This document shows, piece after piece, positions 1 to 9,629 of a DNA stretch of 64,000 nucleotides (position 1 is the stretch's first letter; the number at the start of each line of letters is the position of its first letter). The translations under genes and the position numbers were made by a program. The DNA lies in the NCBI GenBank assembly GCA_030652035.1, contig JAUSBJ010000035.1, forward strand, positions 372,001 to 436,000. Direction: 5' to 3'. The DNA comes from Sulfurimicrobium sp. (GTDB lineage Bacteria > Pseudomonadota > Gammaproteobacteria > Burkholderiales > Sulfuricellaceae). Under the pieces are notes generated by a model that saw nothing but the letters and a program-made list of their open reading frames with translations, was not told the origin of the DNA and ran no database searches.

Positions 1-1
1 C

Positions 2-2503
2 AATGACCGTCGTGCCAAGCCGATTCCCGTGATTTTCATGTCGGTACGCGATGATTTTTTTGCGCGCCTTACCGCCGTGCGTGCCGGCAGCACCCACTAC
101 TTCACCAAGCCGCTCGACATACCACGCCTAATACACACTCTAGACGAACTGGTCGCCAACCGCCCGCGTATACCCTATCGTATTCTGGTAGTGGACGACG
201 ACCCTGAACTGGCCAATGCCTACAAGCTGCATCTCGAGGGTGCCGACATGCTTGCACAGGTCGTCAACAACCCGTTCGAAGTGCTCGATATCCTGCGCGA
301 TTTCAAGCCCGATGTAGTGCTGATGGATATTTACATGCCGGAATGCAGCGGCACCGAGCTCACAGCCATCATCCGCCAGCAGATTGAGCACGCAAGCATT
401 CCGGTGCTGTTTCTCTCGACCGAAAGCGCCCCAGATCGCCAGATAAGCGCACTTAATCAGGGCGGAGACTCTTTCCTGACCAAACCCATCGAACCCTGGC
501 ATCTGGTTCGCGCGGTCCTGGCCCGTGCCAAACGGTCGCGCGAACTCAGCCTCTCGAACGAGCGCCAACGTGCCCTGCTACATGAACTCGAATACCAGAA
601 ATTCGCACTCGACCAGCACGCCATTGTCAGCGTGACGAACGCCCAGGGTCAGATTACCTACGCCAACCAGAAATTTCTCGAAGTCAACCAATATTCCGAG
701 TTGGAACTGCTTGGCCAGGATCATCGTATCGTCAACTCAGGCTATCACAGCCGGGATTTTTTTCGGGACATGTGGAATACGATCTCCAGCGGGCAGGTCT
801 GGCACGGTGAAGTTCGCAATCGCGGCAAGGGAGGCCGTATCTACTGGGTCGCGACTACCGTCGTACCGTTTCTCGACCAGGCAGGTAAACCATATCAGTA
901 CATTTCCATCTGCACCGACATCACTCATGCGAAGCAGGCCGAAGAAGCCCTGCGGCTTAGCGAAGAACGCTTCCGCCGCGGCCAGAATTACGCCAATATC
1001 GGCACCTGGGACTGGAACATCGAAACCGGTGAACTGTTCTGGTCAGAGCGTATCGCCCCACTGTTTGGCTACGGGATAGGCGAGCTTGAAACCACTTACG
1101 AGAATTTCCTCGCCGCAGTGCATCCGGAAGATCGCCAGTATGTCGTCGATTCCATCAGCGCCTGCGTCGAAAAAGGCACTGAATACAACATCGAACACCG
1201 CATTGTCTGGCCGGATGGCAGCACCATCTGGGTCGGGGAAGCCGGCGACGTGGTACGCGACGCAAATGGCAAGCCGCTGAAAATGCTTGGCATGGTGCAA
1301 GACATCAGCCGGCGCAAACAGGCTGAAGCGGAAGCCCTGCGGGCGCGCGACGATGCGGAACGGGCAAACCAGTCGAAATCTGATTTTCTCGCCCGCATGA
1401 GCCACGAGTTGCGCACACCGCTCAATGCTATTCTGGGGTTTGGCCAACTGATGGAATCGGACCTGAGCGAGCCACTCGGTTCTTCGCAGCGAGACAATCT
1501 CGAGCAGATCATCAAGGCCGGCTGGCATCTTCTGGAACTGATCAATGAAGTGCTGGATCTGGCGAAGATCGAATCGGGCAATATCGACCTGTCGATCGAA
1601 GACGTTGGCATCGCGGACGTGCTGGATGACTGCCTCGGCATCATCAGCCCGCTGGCTGAACAGCGCAACATTAGTATAGACAACAAAAATCACGGCCATG
1701 CACAGTACGTGGCGCATGCCGACCGGACACGCCTCAAACAGGTACTGCTGAACCTGCTTTCCAATGCGATCAAATACAATCGCGAGCATGGCAGCATCAC
1801 GCTTCATTACAACACCCCATATCCCGGGCGGCTGCGAATCGAGATCACCGACCAGGGAGTCGGTCTGACGGCAGAGCAGCAGGCCAACTTGTTTCAGCCA
1901 TTCAACCGGCTGGGCGCCGAGAATTCCGAAGTGCAGGGCACAGGCATCGGTCTCATCATCGCACGCCACATGATCGAGTTGATGGGTGGAGCCATCGGTG
2001 TGATAAGCGAGGCAGGTCAGGGCAGCACATTCTGGATCGAACTCAACCTTGGCCATAGCCTCCTCCTCCCACCAGCAGAGCGCCAGGGTGCAGTCAGCGT
2101 GCCGGCATCGGAATTCAAGGCGAACCACCGCGTGCTGTATATCGAAGACAACCCTGCCAACCTCAAACTGGTTGCCCAGATGCTCACCAAACGCATTAAC
2201 TTTGAGCTGATCACTGCCCATACCGGGGAACTGGGACTACTACAGGCCCGCAAACACCAGCCCGAATTGATCATCCTCGACATCAACCTGCCGGGCATGG
2301 ACGGCTTCGAACTACGCGCTCGGCTGCGCCTGTTCGAGGAAACCCGGAACATCCCGGTAATCGCCCTGTCGGCCAAAGTTCGGCCCCGCGATATCGAACG
2401 AGCGCTGCGTGCTGGCTTTCAGGGCTATGTGACCAAGCCGATTGAAATCGACAAATTACTCGCCGCAATTGATAAAGTCATTCAAAATGAGAACCCTTCC
2501 TGA
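2..2503 (+). CDS. Hybrid sensor histidine kinase/response regulator, 5' end cut by window
   Basis: The reading frame is open to the left edge, so the true start lies outside the window. The visible order is the end of a first receiver domain (to about base 165), a second receiver (about 180-540, phospho-acceptor Asp in VLMDIYMP), two PAS domains (about 600-930 and 960-1310), a HisKA dimerization helix with the H-box MSHELRTPLN (about 1398-1427), an ATPase domain with N-box NLLSNAIKYN and GTGIGL, and a C-terminal receiver (about 2130-2490, Asp in ILDINLPG). No membrane segment is visible, so it probably senses a cytoplasmic signal through PAS. It lies 23 bases upstream of a c-di-GMP phosphodiesterase and is probably co-transcribed with it. 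The signal is unknown. Confidence 0.9.
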   Translation, partial: NDRRAKPIPVIFMSVRDDFFARLTAVRAGSTHYFTKPLDIPRLIHTLDELVANRPRIPYRILVVDDDPELANAYKLHLEGADMLAQVVNNPFEVLDILRDFKPDVVLMDIYMPECSGTELTAIIRQQIEHASIPVLFLSTESAPDRQISALNQGGDSFLTKPIEPWHLVRAVLARAKRSRELSLSNERQRALLHELEYQKFALDQHAIVSVTNAQGQITYANQKFLEVNQYSELELLGQDHRIVNSGYHSRDFFRDMWNTISSGQVWHGEVRNRGKGGRIYWVATTVVPFLDQAGKPYQYISICTDITHAKQAEEALRLSEERFRRGQNYANIGTWDWNIETGELFWSERIAPLFGYGIGELETTYENFLAAVHPEDRQYVVDSISACVEKGTEYNIEHRIVWPDGSTIWVGEAGDVVRDANGKPLKMLGMVQDISRRKQAEAEALRARDDAERANQSKSDFLARMSHELRTPLNAILGFGQLMESDLSEPLGSSQRDNLEQIIKAGWHLLELINEVLDLAKIESGNIDLSIEDVGIADVLDDCLGIISPLAEQRNISIDNKNHGHAQYVAHADRTRLKQVLLNLLSNAIKYNREHGSITLHYNTPYPGRLRIEITDQGVGLTAEQQANLFQPFNRLGAENSEVQGTGIGLIIARHMIELMGGAIGVISEAGQGSTFWIELNLGHSLLLPPAERQGAVSVPASEFKANHRVLYIEDNPANLKLVAQMLTKRINFELITAHTGELGLLQARKHQPELIILDINLPGMDGFELRARLRLFEETRNIPVIALSAKVRPRDIERALRAGFQGYVTKPIEIDKLLAAIDKVIQNENPS

Positions 2504-2526
2504 CCTCACCGGGGAATGAACCGTTT

Positions 2527-3606
2527 ATGGACAGCCTGAAAACAGCAAAAATTCTGATCGTAGACGATCAGGCGCCCAACGTCGTTCTGATGGAAAAAAT
2601 GCTGCGCGCAGATGGTTACAACGATGTTTACTCCACCACCGATCCACGCCAGGTGATCGAACTCTATGCCGAACATCACTTCGATCTGGTTTTGCTGGAT
2701 CTCAATATGCCGTATCTCAACGGCTTCGAAGTAATGCAGCAGCTCAAAGAACTGGAGTCCGAAAACTACGTACCGGTTCTGGTACTGACTGCCCAGCCCG
2801 ACATGAAAACCCGGCTTCAGGCACTGGAGTCCGGCGCACGCGACTTTCTTACCAAACCCTTCGACCGGCTGGAAGTATTGACCCGTATTCGCAACATGCT
2901 TGAAGTACGCTTGATGCACAAGCAGATCCGCGACCAGAACCGGATTCTCGAGGAGAAAGTCCTCGAGCGCACCCGTGAGTTGGCCGAAACCCGTTTCGAA
3001 ATCATCCGCCGCCTCGGCCGCGCAGCAGAATATCGCGACAACGAAACGGGGCTGCACATCATCCGCATGAGCAAGTACTCCCAGCTACTAGGTCGCGCGG
3101 CAGGCATGAACGAAGAGGACGCTGAAATGTTGCTCAACGCCAGCCCGATGCACGACATCGGAAAAATCGGCATCCCCGACAGCATCCTGCTCAAGCCAGG
3201 CAAGCTCGACCCGGACCAATGGGAAATCATGAAAACGCATTCCGCGATCGGGGCGGAAATCCTTTCAGGCCACCCCTCCGAACTCATGACCATGGCCAGC
3301 CAGATCGCGCTCACCCACCACGAAAAATGGGACGGTTCCGGCTACCCGAATGGTCTGACGGGCGAAGAAATTCCGCTGGTGGGACGAGTGGTCGCCGTGT
3401 GTGACGTTTTCGATGCGCTTACCACTGCACGCCCTTACAAGAAAGCCTGGACAGTGGAAGATGCGCTCTGCTACATCAGTGAAAACAGTGGCAAGCACTT
3501 TGATCCCGAGTTGACTCAATTATGTCCGGATGTCTTGCCTGCCATTCTGGAAATCCGCGAACGTTATGCGGAACCTGACGCCTGCAGAGAGACACCCAAA
3601 CCATGA
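2527..3606 (+). CDS. Response regulator with HD-GYP c-di-GMP phosphodiesterase domain (RpfG type)
   Basis: The protein has 359 residues. An N-terminal receiver (residues 8-122, Asp in LVLLDLNMP, Lys in FLTKPF) is joined by a coiled-coil-like linker (about 125-155) to an HD-GYP domain. The metal-binding HDIGK begins at His209 and the GYP triplet is at 272-274 (GSGYPNGLTGEEIP). The family hydrolyses cyclic di-GMP, and the receiver presumably gates this under the upstream kinase. Its stop overlaps the start of the next gene as ATGA, so phosphodiesterase and cyclase are translationally coupled. The family call is firm; the physiological output (biofilm or motility) is not visible here. Confidence 0.92.
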   Translation: MDSLKTAKILIVDDQAPNVVLMEKMLRADGYNDVYSTTDPRQVIELYAEHHFDLVLLDLNMPYLNGFEVMQQLKELESENYVPVLVLTAQPDMKTRLQALESGARDFLTKPFDRLEVLTRIRNMLEVRLMHKQIRDQNRILEEKVLERTRELAETRFEIIRRLGRAAEYRDNETGLHIIRMSKYSQLLGRAAGMNEEDAEMLLNASPMHDIGKIGIPDSILLKPGKLDPDQWEIMKTHSAIGAEILSGHPSELMTMASQIALTHHEKWDGSGYPNGLTGEEIPLVGRVVAVCDVFDALTTARPYKKAWTVEDALCYISENSGKHFDPELTQLCPDVLPAILEIRERYAEPDACRETPKP

Positions 3607-5273
3607 CAGCCGGATCCGACATCGCCCAGCGCCTGCAATTACTTCAGGACGAATTCGCGCATCAGCTGCCGGGAAAAATCGAGCATCTCGATACAGCATG
3701 GAGCGAAATCAAGTGTGGCAATCTCAGCCTGTTACCCATACTTCACCGGCAAGCACACAGCCTGACCGGCGCAGGCGCCACTTTCGGTTTTATCGAATTA
3801 AGCCGCGCGTCGCGCGCTCTGGAACATGCGCTTCAGGCGCTGCTTGCGGCAGGAGCCGGCCTTAATGAGGCGCAACATTCACATATCGGCAAGCTGGTGC
3901 AACATGTTCATGAGAGCACCAAGCTGGCACCCAGCGCAGGAATGATCAATATGCTCAACACTGAGGATACTCCGGCCCGTGCAAGCCCTCAGCATGAAGA
4001 TGCCCGCCTTATTTACCTGATCGAGGACGATGTGCTGCTTGCCGAACACCTGTCCACCCAGATCAGTCATTTCGGCTATACCGTACGCACTTTTTATAAC
4101 ACCAAGGAGGCGCGGGATTATATCCAGCAGAAATCACCTGCTGCGATCATTACGGACATTACTTTTGCCGATGATGAAAAAGCCGGTATCGAATCCATGC
4201 TTTCCTTGCGCCAGGAGGGATATGCCCTGCCGCCCTTGATTTTCATCTCCTCGCGCAAAGACTTTCTGACACGCCTGGAAGCCATACGGGCAGAAGGTCA
4301 AGCCTACTTCACCAAGCCGGTCGATATTGGCGGACTGATCGACAAGCTTGACCAACTGACCTCAACCGCGCGCCCCGAACCCTTCAGGGTTCTCATCGTT
4401 GAGGACACTGCTCTACTGGCCGCTGTATATGCCCAGACATTGCAACAGGCCGGAATGGTTACGCGCCAGGTAAGCGACCCGATGCAGGTGATGGAAACAC
4501 TCGATGATTTCAGCCCAGAACTGATCCTGATGGACATCAATATGCCAGGGGCCAGCGGGGAGGAAGTCGCTCGGGTGCTGCGGCAGCAGGAAATACATGT
4601 CAGCGTGCCGATAGTCTTTCTCTCTGGAGAAACGGACAAGGGCAGGCAGCTTGCCGCCATGGGCCACGGCGGAGACGATTTTCTGGTCAAGCCGATCCAG
4701 CCGGCGCACCTGATTGCCTCTGTCACGAGTCGCATCGAACGTTACCGGGTACTGCGAAATTTCATGGTTCGGGACAGTTTGACCGGACTCTTGAACCACA
4801 CCAAAACCAAGGAACAGCTGGATATCGAAATCGAGCGCGCGAGACGCCAGAACCGCCCGCTGTCTTTTGCCATGATCGATCTCGACCACTTCAAACGCGT
4901 CAACGACACCTACGGCCACCCGATTGGAGACAAAGTACTCAAAAGTCTGGCGCGGCTATTGCAGCAGCGCCTGCGCAAAGTAGACGTCATCGGTCGCTAT
5001 GGCGGCGAGGAATTTGCAGTGATTCTCAGTGACACCAGCGGACCCGATGCAGTACGTACCCTGGACAGCATCCGTAAGGATCTGGCGCAAATCCGCCAGC
5101 ATGGCGAGAAAACCGAATTCAGCGTTACTTTCAGCTGCGGAGTCGCCTCTTATCCCGACTTCGCCACCTCGGAAACCATCAACAACGCGGCCGACAAAGC
5201 GCTCTACCGCGCCAAGCATGATGGCCGCAACCGAGTGGTTCTGGCTGCATACAAACTCAATCAGAAGGATTAA
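3603..5273 (+). CDS. Hpt-REC-REC-GGDEF diguanylate cyclase
   Basis: The protein has 556 residues. The N-terminal Hpt-like domain carries His52 in the AHSLTGAG context. Two receivers follow (about 137-250, with Asp in IITDITF, and about 263-380, with Asp in LILMDINMP). The C-terminal GGDEF domain has an intact GGEEF active site at 467-471 and an intact inhibitory I-site RKVD at 458-461, so the enzyme should make c-di-GMP and be product-inhibited. The Hpt domain could take phosphate from the hybrid kinase two genes upstream. The start overlaps the preceding phosphodiesterase by 4 bases. The tandem receivers resemble those at the start of the hybrid kinase, including a shared YFTKPxDI motif. Confidence 0.92.
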   Translation: MTAGSDIAQRLQLLQDEFAHQLPGKIEHLDTAWSEIKCGNLSLLPILHRQAHSLTGAGATFGFIELSRASRALEHALQALLAAGAGLNEAQHSHIGKLVQHVHESTKLAPSAGMINMLNTEDTPARASPQHEDARLIYLIEDDVLLAEHLSTQISHFGYTVRTFYNTKEARDYIQQKSPAAIITDITFADDEKAGIESMLSLRQEGYALPPLIFISSRKDFLTRLEAIRAEGQAYFTKPVDIGGLIDKLDQLTSTARPEPFRVLIVEDTALLAAVYAQTLQQAGMVTRQVSDPMQVMETLDDFSPELILMDINMPGASGEEVARVLRQQEIHVSVPIVFLSGETDKGRQLAAMGHGGDDFLVKPIQPAHLIASVTSRIERYRVLRNFMVRDSLTGLLNHTKTKEQLDIEIERARRQNRPLSFAMIDLDHFKRVNDTYGHPIGDKVLKSLARLLQQRLRKVDVIGRYGGEEFAVILSDTSGPDAVRTLDSIRKDLAQIRQHGEKTEFSVTFSCGVASYPDFATSETINNAADKALYRAKHDGRNRVVLAAYKLNQKD

Positions 5274-5284
5274 GGAGCCCCCGC

Positions 5285-5686
5285 ATGTTTGAGTACATGT
5301 TCTTTGATGAGGAGCTACGCCAGCGTTTTGCTTCTTATGCAGGCGCTCTGGGTATTGAATGCACTTTCCCTGCGGACAGCATGGGGTTACTGGCCGCCAC
5401 ACCCGAAGACATAAATGAGGCGGTTTCCGATAAACTGGATACTTATTACGATGAATTGATGGCGGAGCAGGCTGACCGGGTCGATGCAAGTGATTATGAA
5501 GCAACCCATCAGGCTGCCGGCGTTCGTGTCACGCTCTCCGATGGACGTCCTTGCATGATCAAGCTCGAACCGGCCCTGGCCAATCGCCTGCTTGCCGCGT
5601 TTACGCTTGAGGAAATGCAGCTACTGGTCAACACCATCGCCCTGAGTGTGGAGAACCCCGAGAATGGGCCGCTGTGCAAGCGCTGA
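5285..5686 (+). CDS. Hypothetical protein, last gene of the c-di-GMP cluster
   Basis: This is a 133-residue acidic soluble protein that I do not recognise. It begins 11 bases after the cyclase stop with an AGGAG-like site (aaggagccccc) before ATG, so it belongs to the same transcript. No membrane segment, signal peptide or Cys motif is visible. The N-terminal half is rich in Asp and Glu, and the C-terminal half looks like a mixed alpha/beta fold with a VRVTLSDGRPCMIKLEP strand pair. It could be a partner of the signalling proteins, but nothing in its sequence shows this. Confidence 0.7.
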   Translation: MFEYMFFDEELRQRFASYAGALGIECTFPADSMGLLAATPEDINEAVSDKLDTYYDELMAEQADRVDASDYEATHQAAGVRVTLSDGRPCMIKLEPALANRLLAAFTLEEMQLLVNTIALSVENPENGPLCKR

Positions 5687-6034
5687 TCAATGGTTTCGCA
5701 ATTTAGATCAGGTCTACTTATTAACTGATTAAAAAATTTCAGTTGAGCATATACTGGTTTTCTTGATAAATTCACACGAATTAGCAGGACTGTGCTATGC
5801 CTTTCTGCCCGCCCCGATGCTCTGCCCCAGGGCTACAATCAAATTCAATCCGCCTGCTTTCCCTGAAACGATGGAAGAGACTGCGTCCGGTGGCTGTAAC
5901 CGGCAGGGGAAAGAGCTTGACCAGGTAAATTAGAAAACCATGTTTTATTAATAGACGAAAATATCGTCAAAAACACTGTGGAAGCTATGAGGCCACCCGT
6001 TCCGGACTCGCTAACTACTGAATAAAGGCTCTTA
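5687..6034. promoter_or_regulatory. Leader region upstream of soeABC with two hairpins
   Basis: No gene fits in these 348 bases. A nested hairpin spans 5856-5916: CTTTCCC at 5857-5863 pairs with GGGAAAG at 5907-5913, with an inner CCGGT/ACCGG stem at 5887-5903. A second inverted repeat, GACGA-N5-TCGTC, lies just downstream in the A/T-rich stretch around 5955-5970. A weak promoter-like pair is TTGAGC at 5743 with GATAAA at 5765. The position before a molybdoenzyme operon makes an mRNA regulatory role possible. I could not match it to a molybdenum cofactor, cobalamin, TPP or glycine riboswitch by eye. Confidence 0.35.
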
Positions 6035-8908
6035 ATGAACGCTCAAGTGCAGTTCGAGAATCACGACAAGCAGGAAGTCAAATACACCACCTGTTACATG
6101 TGCGCCTGCCGTTGCGGAATCAAGGTCACGCTGGAAGAAAACAAGGTGCGTTTCATCCAGGGTAACCGCAACCACCCGACCAACCAGGGCGTGCTGTGCG
6201 CCAAGGGCTCGGCTGGCATCATGAAACAGTACACCGCCGCCAAGCTCAAGAAGCCGCTCATCCGCAAGGCAGGCTCACCGCGCGGCTCGGGAGAATTCGA
6301 GGAGATCGAATGGGAACAGGCGCTGGGCCTGCTGACTTTCCGTCTGCAGCGTATTCGCGAAACCGACCCCACCAAGCTGGCGTTTTTCACCGGCCGCGAC
6401 CAGATGCAGGCCCTCACCGGCCTCTGGGCACAGCAGTTCGGCACCCCTAACTGGGCGGCCCACGGTGGCTTCTGCTCGGTCAACATGGCGGTGGCCGGCC
6501 TGTATTCGATTGGTTTCTCCTTCTGGGAATTCGGCGCGCCGGACTGGGATTACGCCAAGTACTTCATCATGTGGGGTGTGGCGGAAGACCACTCCTCCAA
6601 CCCGATCAAGATCGGCCTGGAAAAGCTCAAGCGCCACGGCGGCAAGTTTGTGTCGGTGAACCCGGTGCGCACCGGCTACTCTGCTATTGCCGACGAATGG
6701 ATCCCGATCCGCCCCGGCACCGATGGCCTGCTTGCCATGTCCATCGTGCATGTGCTGCTTTCGCGCGAACTGTTCGATTACGAATTCCTGATCCGCTACA
6801 CCAATTCGCCCTGGCTGGTCGTTCAAACCCCGGGCAAGGTCGGTGACGGCCTGTTCCTGCGCGATGCAGACAACAATCCGCTGGTATGGGACCTGGAAAA
6901 GCAGACTTTCGTCAGCGGCGCGGATGCGGACATCGCTCCGGCACTGTTCGGCGAATTTACTGCGCCCGATGGCCGCCAGGTCAAGACCGTCATGTCCCTG
7001 ACGGCAGAACGTTACCTCGACGAGCGTTATTCTCCGGCCAACGTGGCACGTGAATGCGGCGTATCCGCCGAAGCCATCGAGCGCATGGCACTGGAAATGG
7101 CGCACGTGGCCTTCAAGGAAACGGTGGAGCTGGACATCGAGTGGACCGACATCTACGGGCGCAAGCACGACAAGGTCATCGGCCGCCCGGTGGCGATGTA
7201 CGCAATGCGCGGCATCGCTGCGCATTCCAACGGCTTCCATACCTGCCGCGCGATCCACATGATCCAGATCCTGCTCGGCGCCCTCGACGGCCCCGGCAAC
7301 TTCCGCGCCCGCGCACCTTACCCGAAGCCGATCCCGCCGCACCAGTTGCCGGAAAACAATCTCGACCTGATCCATGCGCCGCACACCGCACTGTCCCGTC
7401 CGCCGCTGGGCTTCCCCACGCGCCCGGAGGACCTGGTGATCGACGGCGAAGGCAACCCGGTGCGTATCGACAAGGCTTACTCCTGGGAAAGCCCGATGTC
7501 GAGCCACGGCCTGATGCACATGGTGATCACCAACGCCACCAATCACGATCCCTACTCGCTGGATACCCTGATCCTGTTCATGGCCAACATGGCATGGAAC
7601 TCCTCCATGAACACCAAGAACGTGCAGCAGATGCTGACCGAACTGGATCCGGACGAGCCCGGCATGATGTACAAGATTCCATTCCTGGTGGTGGCCGACG
7701 CCTTCCACTCGGAAATGGTCAACTTCGCCGACCTGGTGCTGCCGGACACCACCTATCTGGAACGTTTCGATACCATTTCCCTGCTGGATCGCCCGATATC
7801 AGAGCCCGATTCGGCCGCAGACGCGATTCGTCACCCCCTGATCCAAAGCGCTCATGACGTCAAACCGTGGCAGGAAGTGCTGGTGGAACTGGCATCGAGA
7901 CTGAAGTTCCCGGCCTTCACCAAGCCGGACGGCACGCGCAAGTTCAGCGGTTACAAGGACTTCATCGTCAATTACGAGCGTTCGCCCGGCATCGGTTTCC
8001 TCGCCGGCTGGCGCGGCAAGGATGGCGACAAGTCGCTCAAGGGCGAACCCAACCCCAAGCAGTGGGAAAAGTATATCGAGAACCAGTCGTTCTTCGCTCA
8101 CCACTGGCCGGACAGCCAGAAGTACATGCGCTTCGCCAACAAGGATTACCTGGAAGTGGCGGCGGACGTGGGTTTTGTCGGCAAGGCCGAACCCATCGTG
8201 ATGCAGATCTACTCAGAGCCACTGCAGAAATTCCGTCTCGCAGGACTGGGCCTGTACGACGGCCCACAGCCTCACAACCAGACCGACCGCGAGCGCCTGG
8301 CAAAATACTTCGACCCGCTGCCGATGTGGTACGAGCCGCTGGAAAGTGAGCGCACCGACAAGAAAGAGTACCCCTTCCACGCCATCACCCAGCGTCCGAT
8401 GTTCATGTACCACTCCTGGGATTCTCAGAACGTATGGCTGCGCCAGATACAGGCTCAGAATTTCATGTTCATGAACGCCGGCCAGGCTGCGCGCATGGGC
8501 CTCAAGGATTTCGACTGGATCTGGGTGGAATCGCTCAACGGCAAGATCCGCTGCCAGATGAAGACCATGGAAGGCTGCCAGGAAGACACCATCTGGACCT
8601 GGAACGCCATCGGCAAGCAGGGTGGCGCCTGGGGCCTGAAGCCGGAGGCTTCCGAAGCGAAAAAAGGCTTCCTGCTCAACCATCTCATCTCCGAACTGCT
8701 GCCGCCCAAACAGGGTGAGCGCCGTCTCACCAACTCCGACCCGGTCACCGGCCAGGCAGCGTGGTTCGACCTGCGCGTGAAGCTTTGGAAGGCGGCACCT
8801 GGTGAAGAAGGCAGTTGGCCTGAATTCCCGGCGCTCAAGCCATTGCCATGGGATAGCGGCGAACGTCCGGACATCCTGCGCTATGACGCAAAAACCGACC
8901 GTAAATAG
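6035..8908 (+). CDS. soeA: Sulfite dehydrogenase (quinone), molybdopterin subunit SoeA
   Basis: The protein has 957 residues and belongs to the DMSO-reductase molybdopterin family. The N-terminal [4Fe-4S] site is Cys20-x2-Cys23-x3-Cys27-x27-Cys55. There is no twin-arginine signal, so it should act in the cytoplasm, which is the hallmark separating SoeA from periplasmic relatives such as PsrA or PhsA. The length matches known SoeA proteins (about 960 residues). An Fe-S subunit and a DmsC-like membrane subunit follow, giving the SoeABC order. The expected reaction is oxidation of cytoplasmic sulfite to sulfate with electrons to quinone. Substrate assignment rests on family, location and the dsr genes in the same window; polysulfide reductase is the main alternative. 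Confidence 0.85.
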   Translation: MNAQVQFENHDKQEVKYTTCYMCACRCGIKVTLEENKVRFIQGNRNHPTNQGVLCAKGSAGIMKQYTAAKLKKPLIRKAGSPRGSGEFEEIEWEQALGLLTFRLQRIRETDPTKLAFFTGRDQMQALTGLWAQQFGTPNWAAHGGFCSVNMAVAGLYSIGFSFWEFGAPDWDYAKYFIMWGVAEDHSSNPIKIGLEKLKRHGGKFVSVNPVRTGYSAIADEWIPIRPGTDGLLAMSIVHVLLSRELFDYEFLIRYTNSPWLVVQTPGKVGDGLFLRDADNNPLVWDLEKQTFVSGADADIAPALFGEFTAPDGRQVKTVMSLTAERYLDERYSPANVARECGVSAEAIERMALEMAHVAFKETVELDIEWTDIYGRKHDKVIGRPVAMYAMRGIAAHSNGFHTCRAIHMIQILLGALDGPGNFRARAPYPKPIPPHQLPENNLDLIHAPHTALSRPPLGFPTRPEDLVIDGEGNPVRIDKAYSWESPMSSHGLMHMVITNATNHDPYSLDTLILFMANMAWNSSMNTKNVQQMLTELDPDEPGMMYKIPFLVVADAFHSEMVNFADLVLPDTTYLERFDTISLLDRPISEPDSAADAIRHPLIQSAHDVKPWQEVLVELASRLKFPAFTKPDGTRKFSGYKDFIVNYERSPGIGFLAGWRGKDGDKSLKGEPNPKQWEKYIENQSFFAHHWPDSQKYMRFANKDYLEVAADVGFVGKAEPIVMQIYSEPLQKFRLAGLGLYDGPQPHNQTDRERLAKYFDPLPMWYEPLESERTDKKEYPFHAITQRPMFMYHSWDSQNVWLRQIQAQNFMFMNAGQAARMGLKDFDWIWVESLNGKIRCQMKTMEGCQEDTIWTWNAIGKQGGAWGLKPEASEAKKGFLLNHLISELLPPKQGERRLTNSDPVTGQAAWFDLRVKLWKAAPGEEGSWPEFPALKPLPWDSGERPDILRYDAKTDRK

Positions 8909-8933
8909 ACCTGGCGCAAAAGGATAAGAAACA

Positions 8934-9629
8934 ATGAGATTAGGCTTAGTAATTGATCTTGACGTTTGCGTCGGCTGCCATGCTTGTGCCATCGCCTGCA
9001 AACAGTGGAACGCTTCCGGCATGACCGGCGCGCTGACCGACTACGAACCCTACGGCGCGGAGCCGTCCGGGGTATGGTTCAACCGCATCCGCAGCTATGA
9101 AGTGGGCGAATACCCGACCAGCAAGACCATCAACTTCCCCATGTCGTGCATGCACTGCGAGGACGCGGCCTGCGTCACCGTGTGCCCGACCGGCGCATCG
9201 TACAAGCGCGCGGAAGACGGTATCGTGCTGGTGGACCAGGACAAGTGCATGGGCTGCAACTTCTGCTCCTGGGCCTGCCCGTATGGCGCCCGCGAACTGG
9301 ACCGCTCCACCGGCACGATGAAGAAGTGTACCCTGTGTGCCGATCGCATTTACGACCTGAATCTGGCCGTGGAAGACCGCCAGCCGGCCTGCGTGCTGAC
9401 CTGCCCGGCCCACGCGCGCATGTTTGGCGACTTCGACGATCCCGAGTCGGCCGTGAGCCGCACCGTGCGCGAGCGCAGCGGCTACCAGTTGATGCCCGAA
9501 CTCGGCTACAACCCGACCAACCACTACCTGCCGCCAAGGAAGGCCAAGCCGATTCCGACCGAAAACCTGGGAAAACCGGGTTTCAAGGAGAAGTTGAAGA
9601 CTTTCGTCAACAAGGTGGTAAAAAGGTGA
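8934..9629 (+). CDS. soeB: Sulfite dehydrogenase, iron-sulfur subunit SoeB
   Basis: The protein has 231 residues and carries four Cys-rich ferredoxin motifs for [4Fe-4S] clusters, beginning with CVGCHACAIAC at residues 12-22, then CMHCEDAACVTVCP, CMGCNFCSWACPYG and a CTLCADR...CVLTCP pair. There is no signal peptide, as expected of the cytoplasmic SoeB. It should carry electrons from SoeA to the membrane subunit. It starts 25 bases after soeA with an AAAGGA site. Its stop codon lies within the first unit of a heptamer repeat array that fills the gap to soeC. Confidence 0.88.
   Translation: MRLGLVIDLDVCVGCHACAIACKQWNASGMTGALTDYEPYGAEPSGVWFNRIRSYEVGEYPTSKTINFPMSCMHCEDAACVTVCPTGASYKRAEDGIVLVDQDKCMGCNFCSWACPYGARELDRSTGTMKKCTLCADRIYDLNLAVEDRQPACVLTCPAHARMFGDFDDPESAVSRTVRERSGYQLMPELGYNPTNHYLPPRKAKPIPTENLGKPGFKEKLKTFVNKVVKR

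Noticed and set aside
5800..5940. Known riboswitch before soeA (molybdenum cofactor, cobalamin, TPP or glycine)
   Set aside because: The conserved core sequences of these classes are not present by eye; only generic hairpins are seen.
6275..7708. Long minus-strand open frame opposite soeA
   Set aside because: No start signal or known domain, and it lies entirely within a strongly supported molybdoenzyme gene.
6035..8908. Assignment of the molybdoenzyme as periplasmic polysulfide or thiosulfate reductase
   Set aside because: No twin-arginine signal is present and the following subunits fit the cytoplasmic Soe type.
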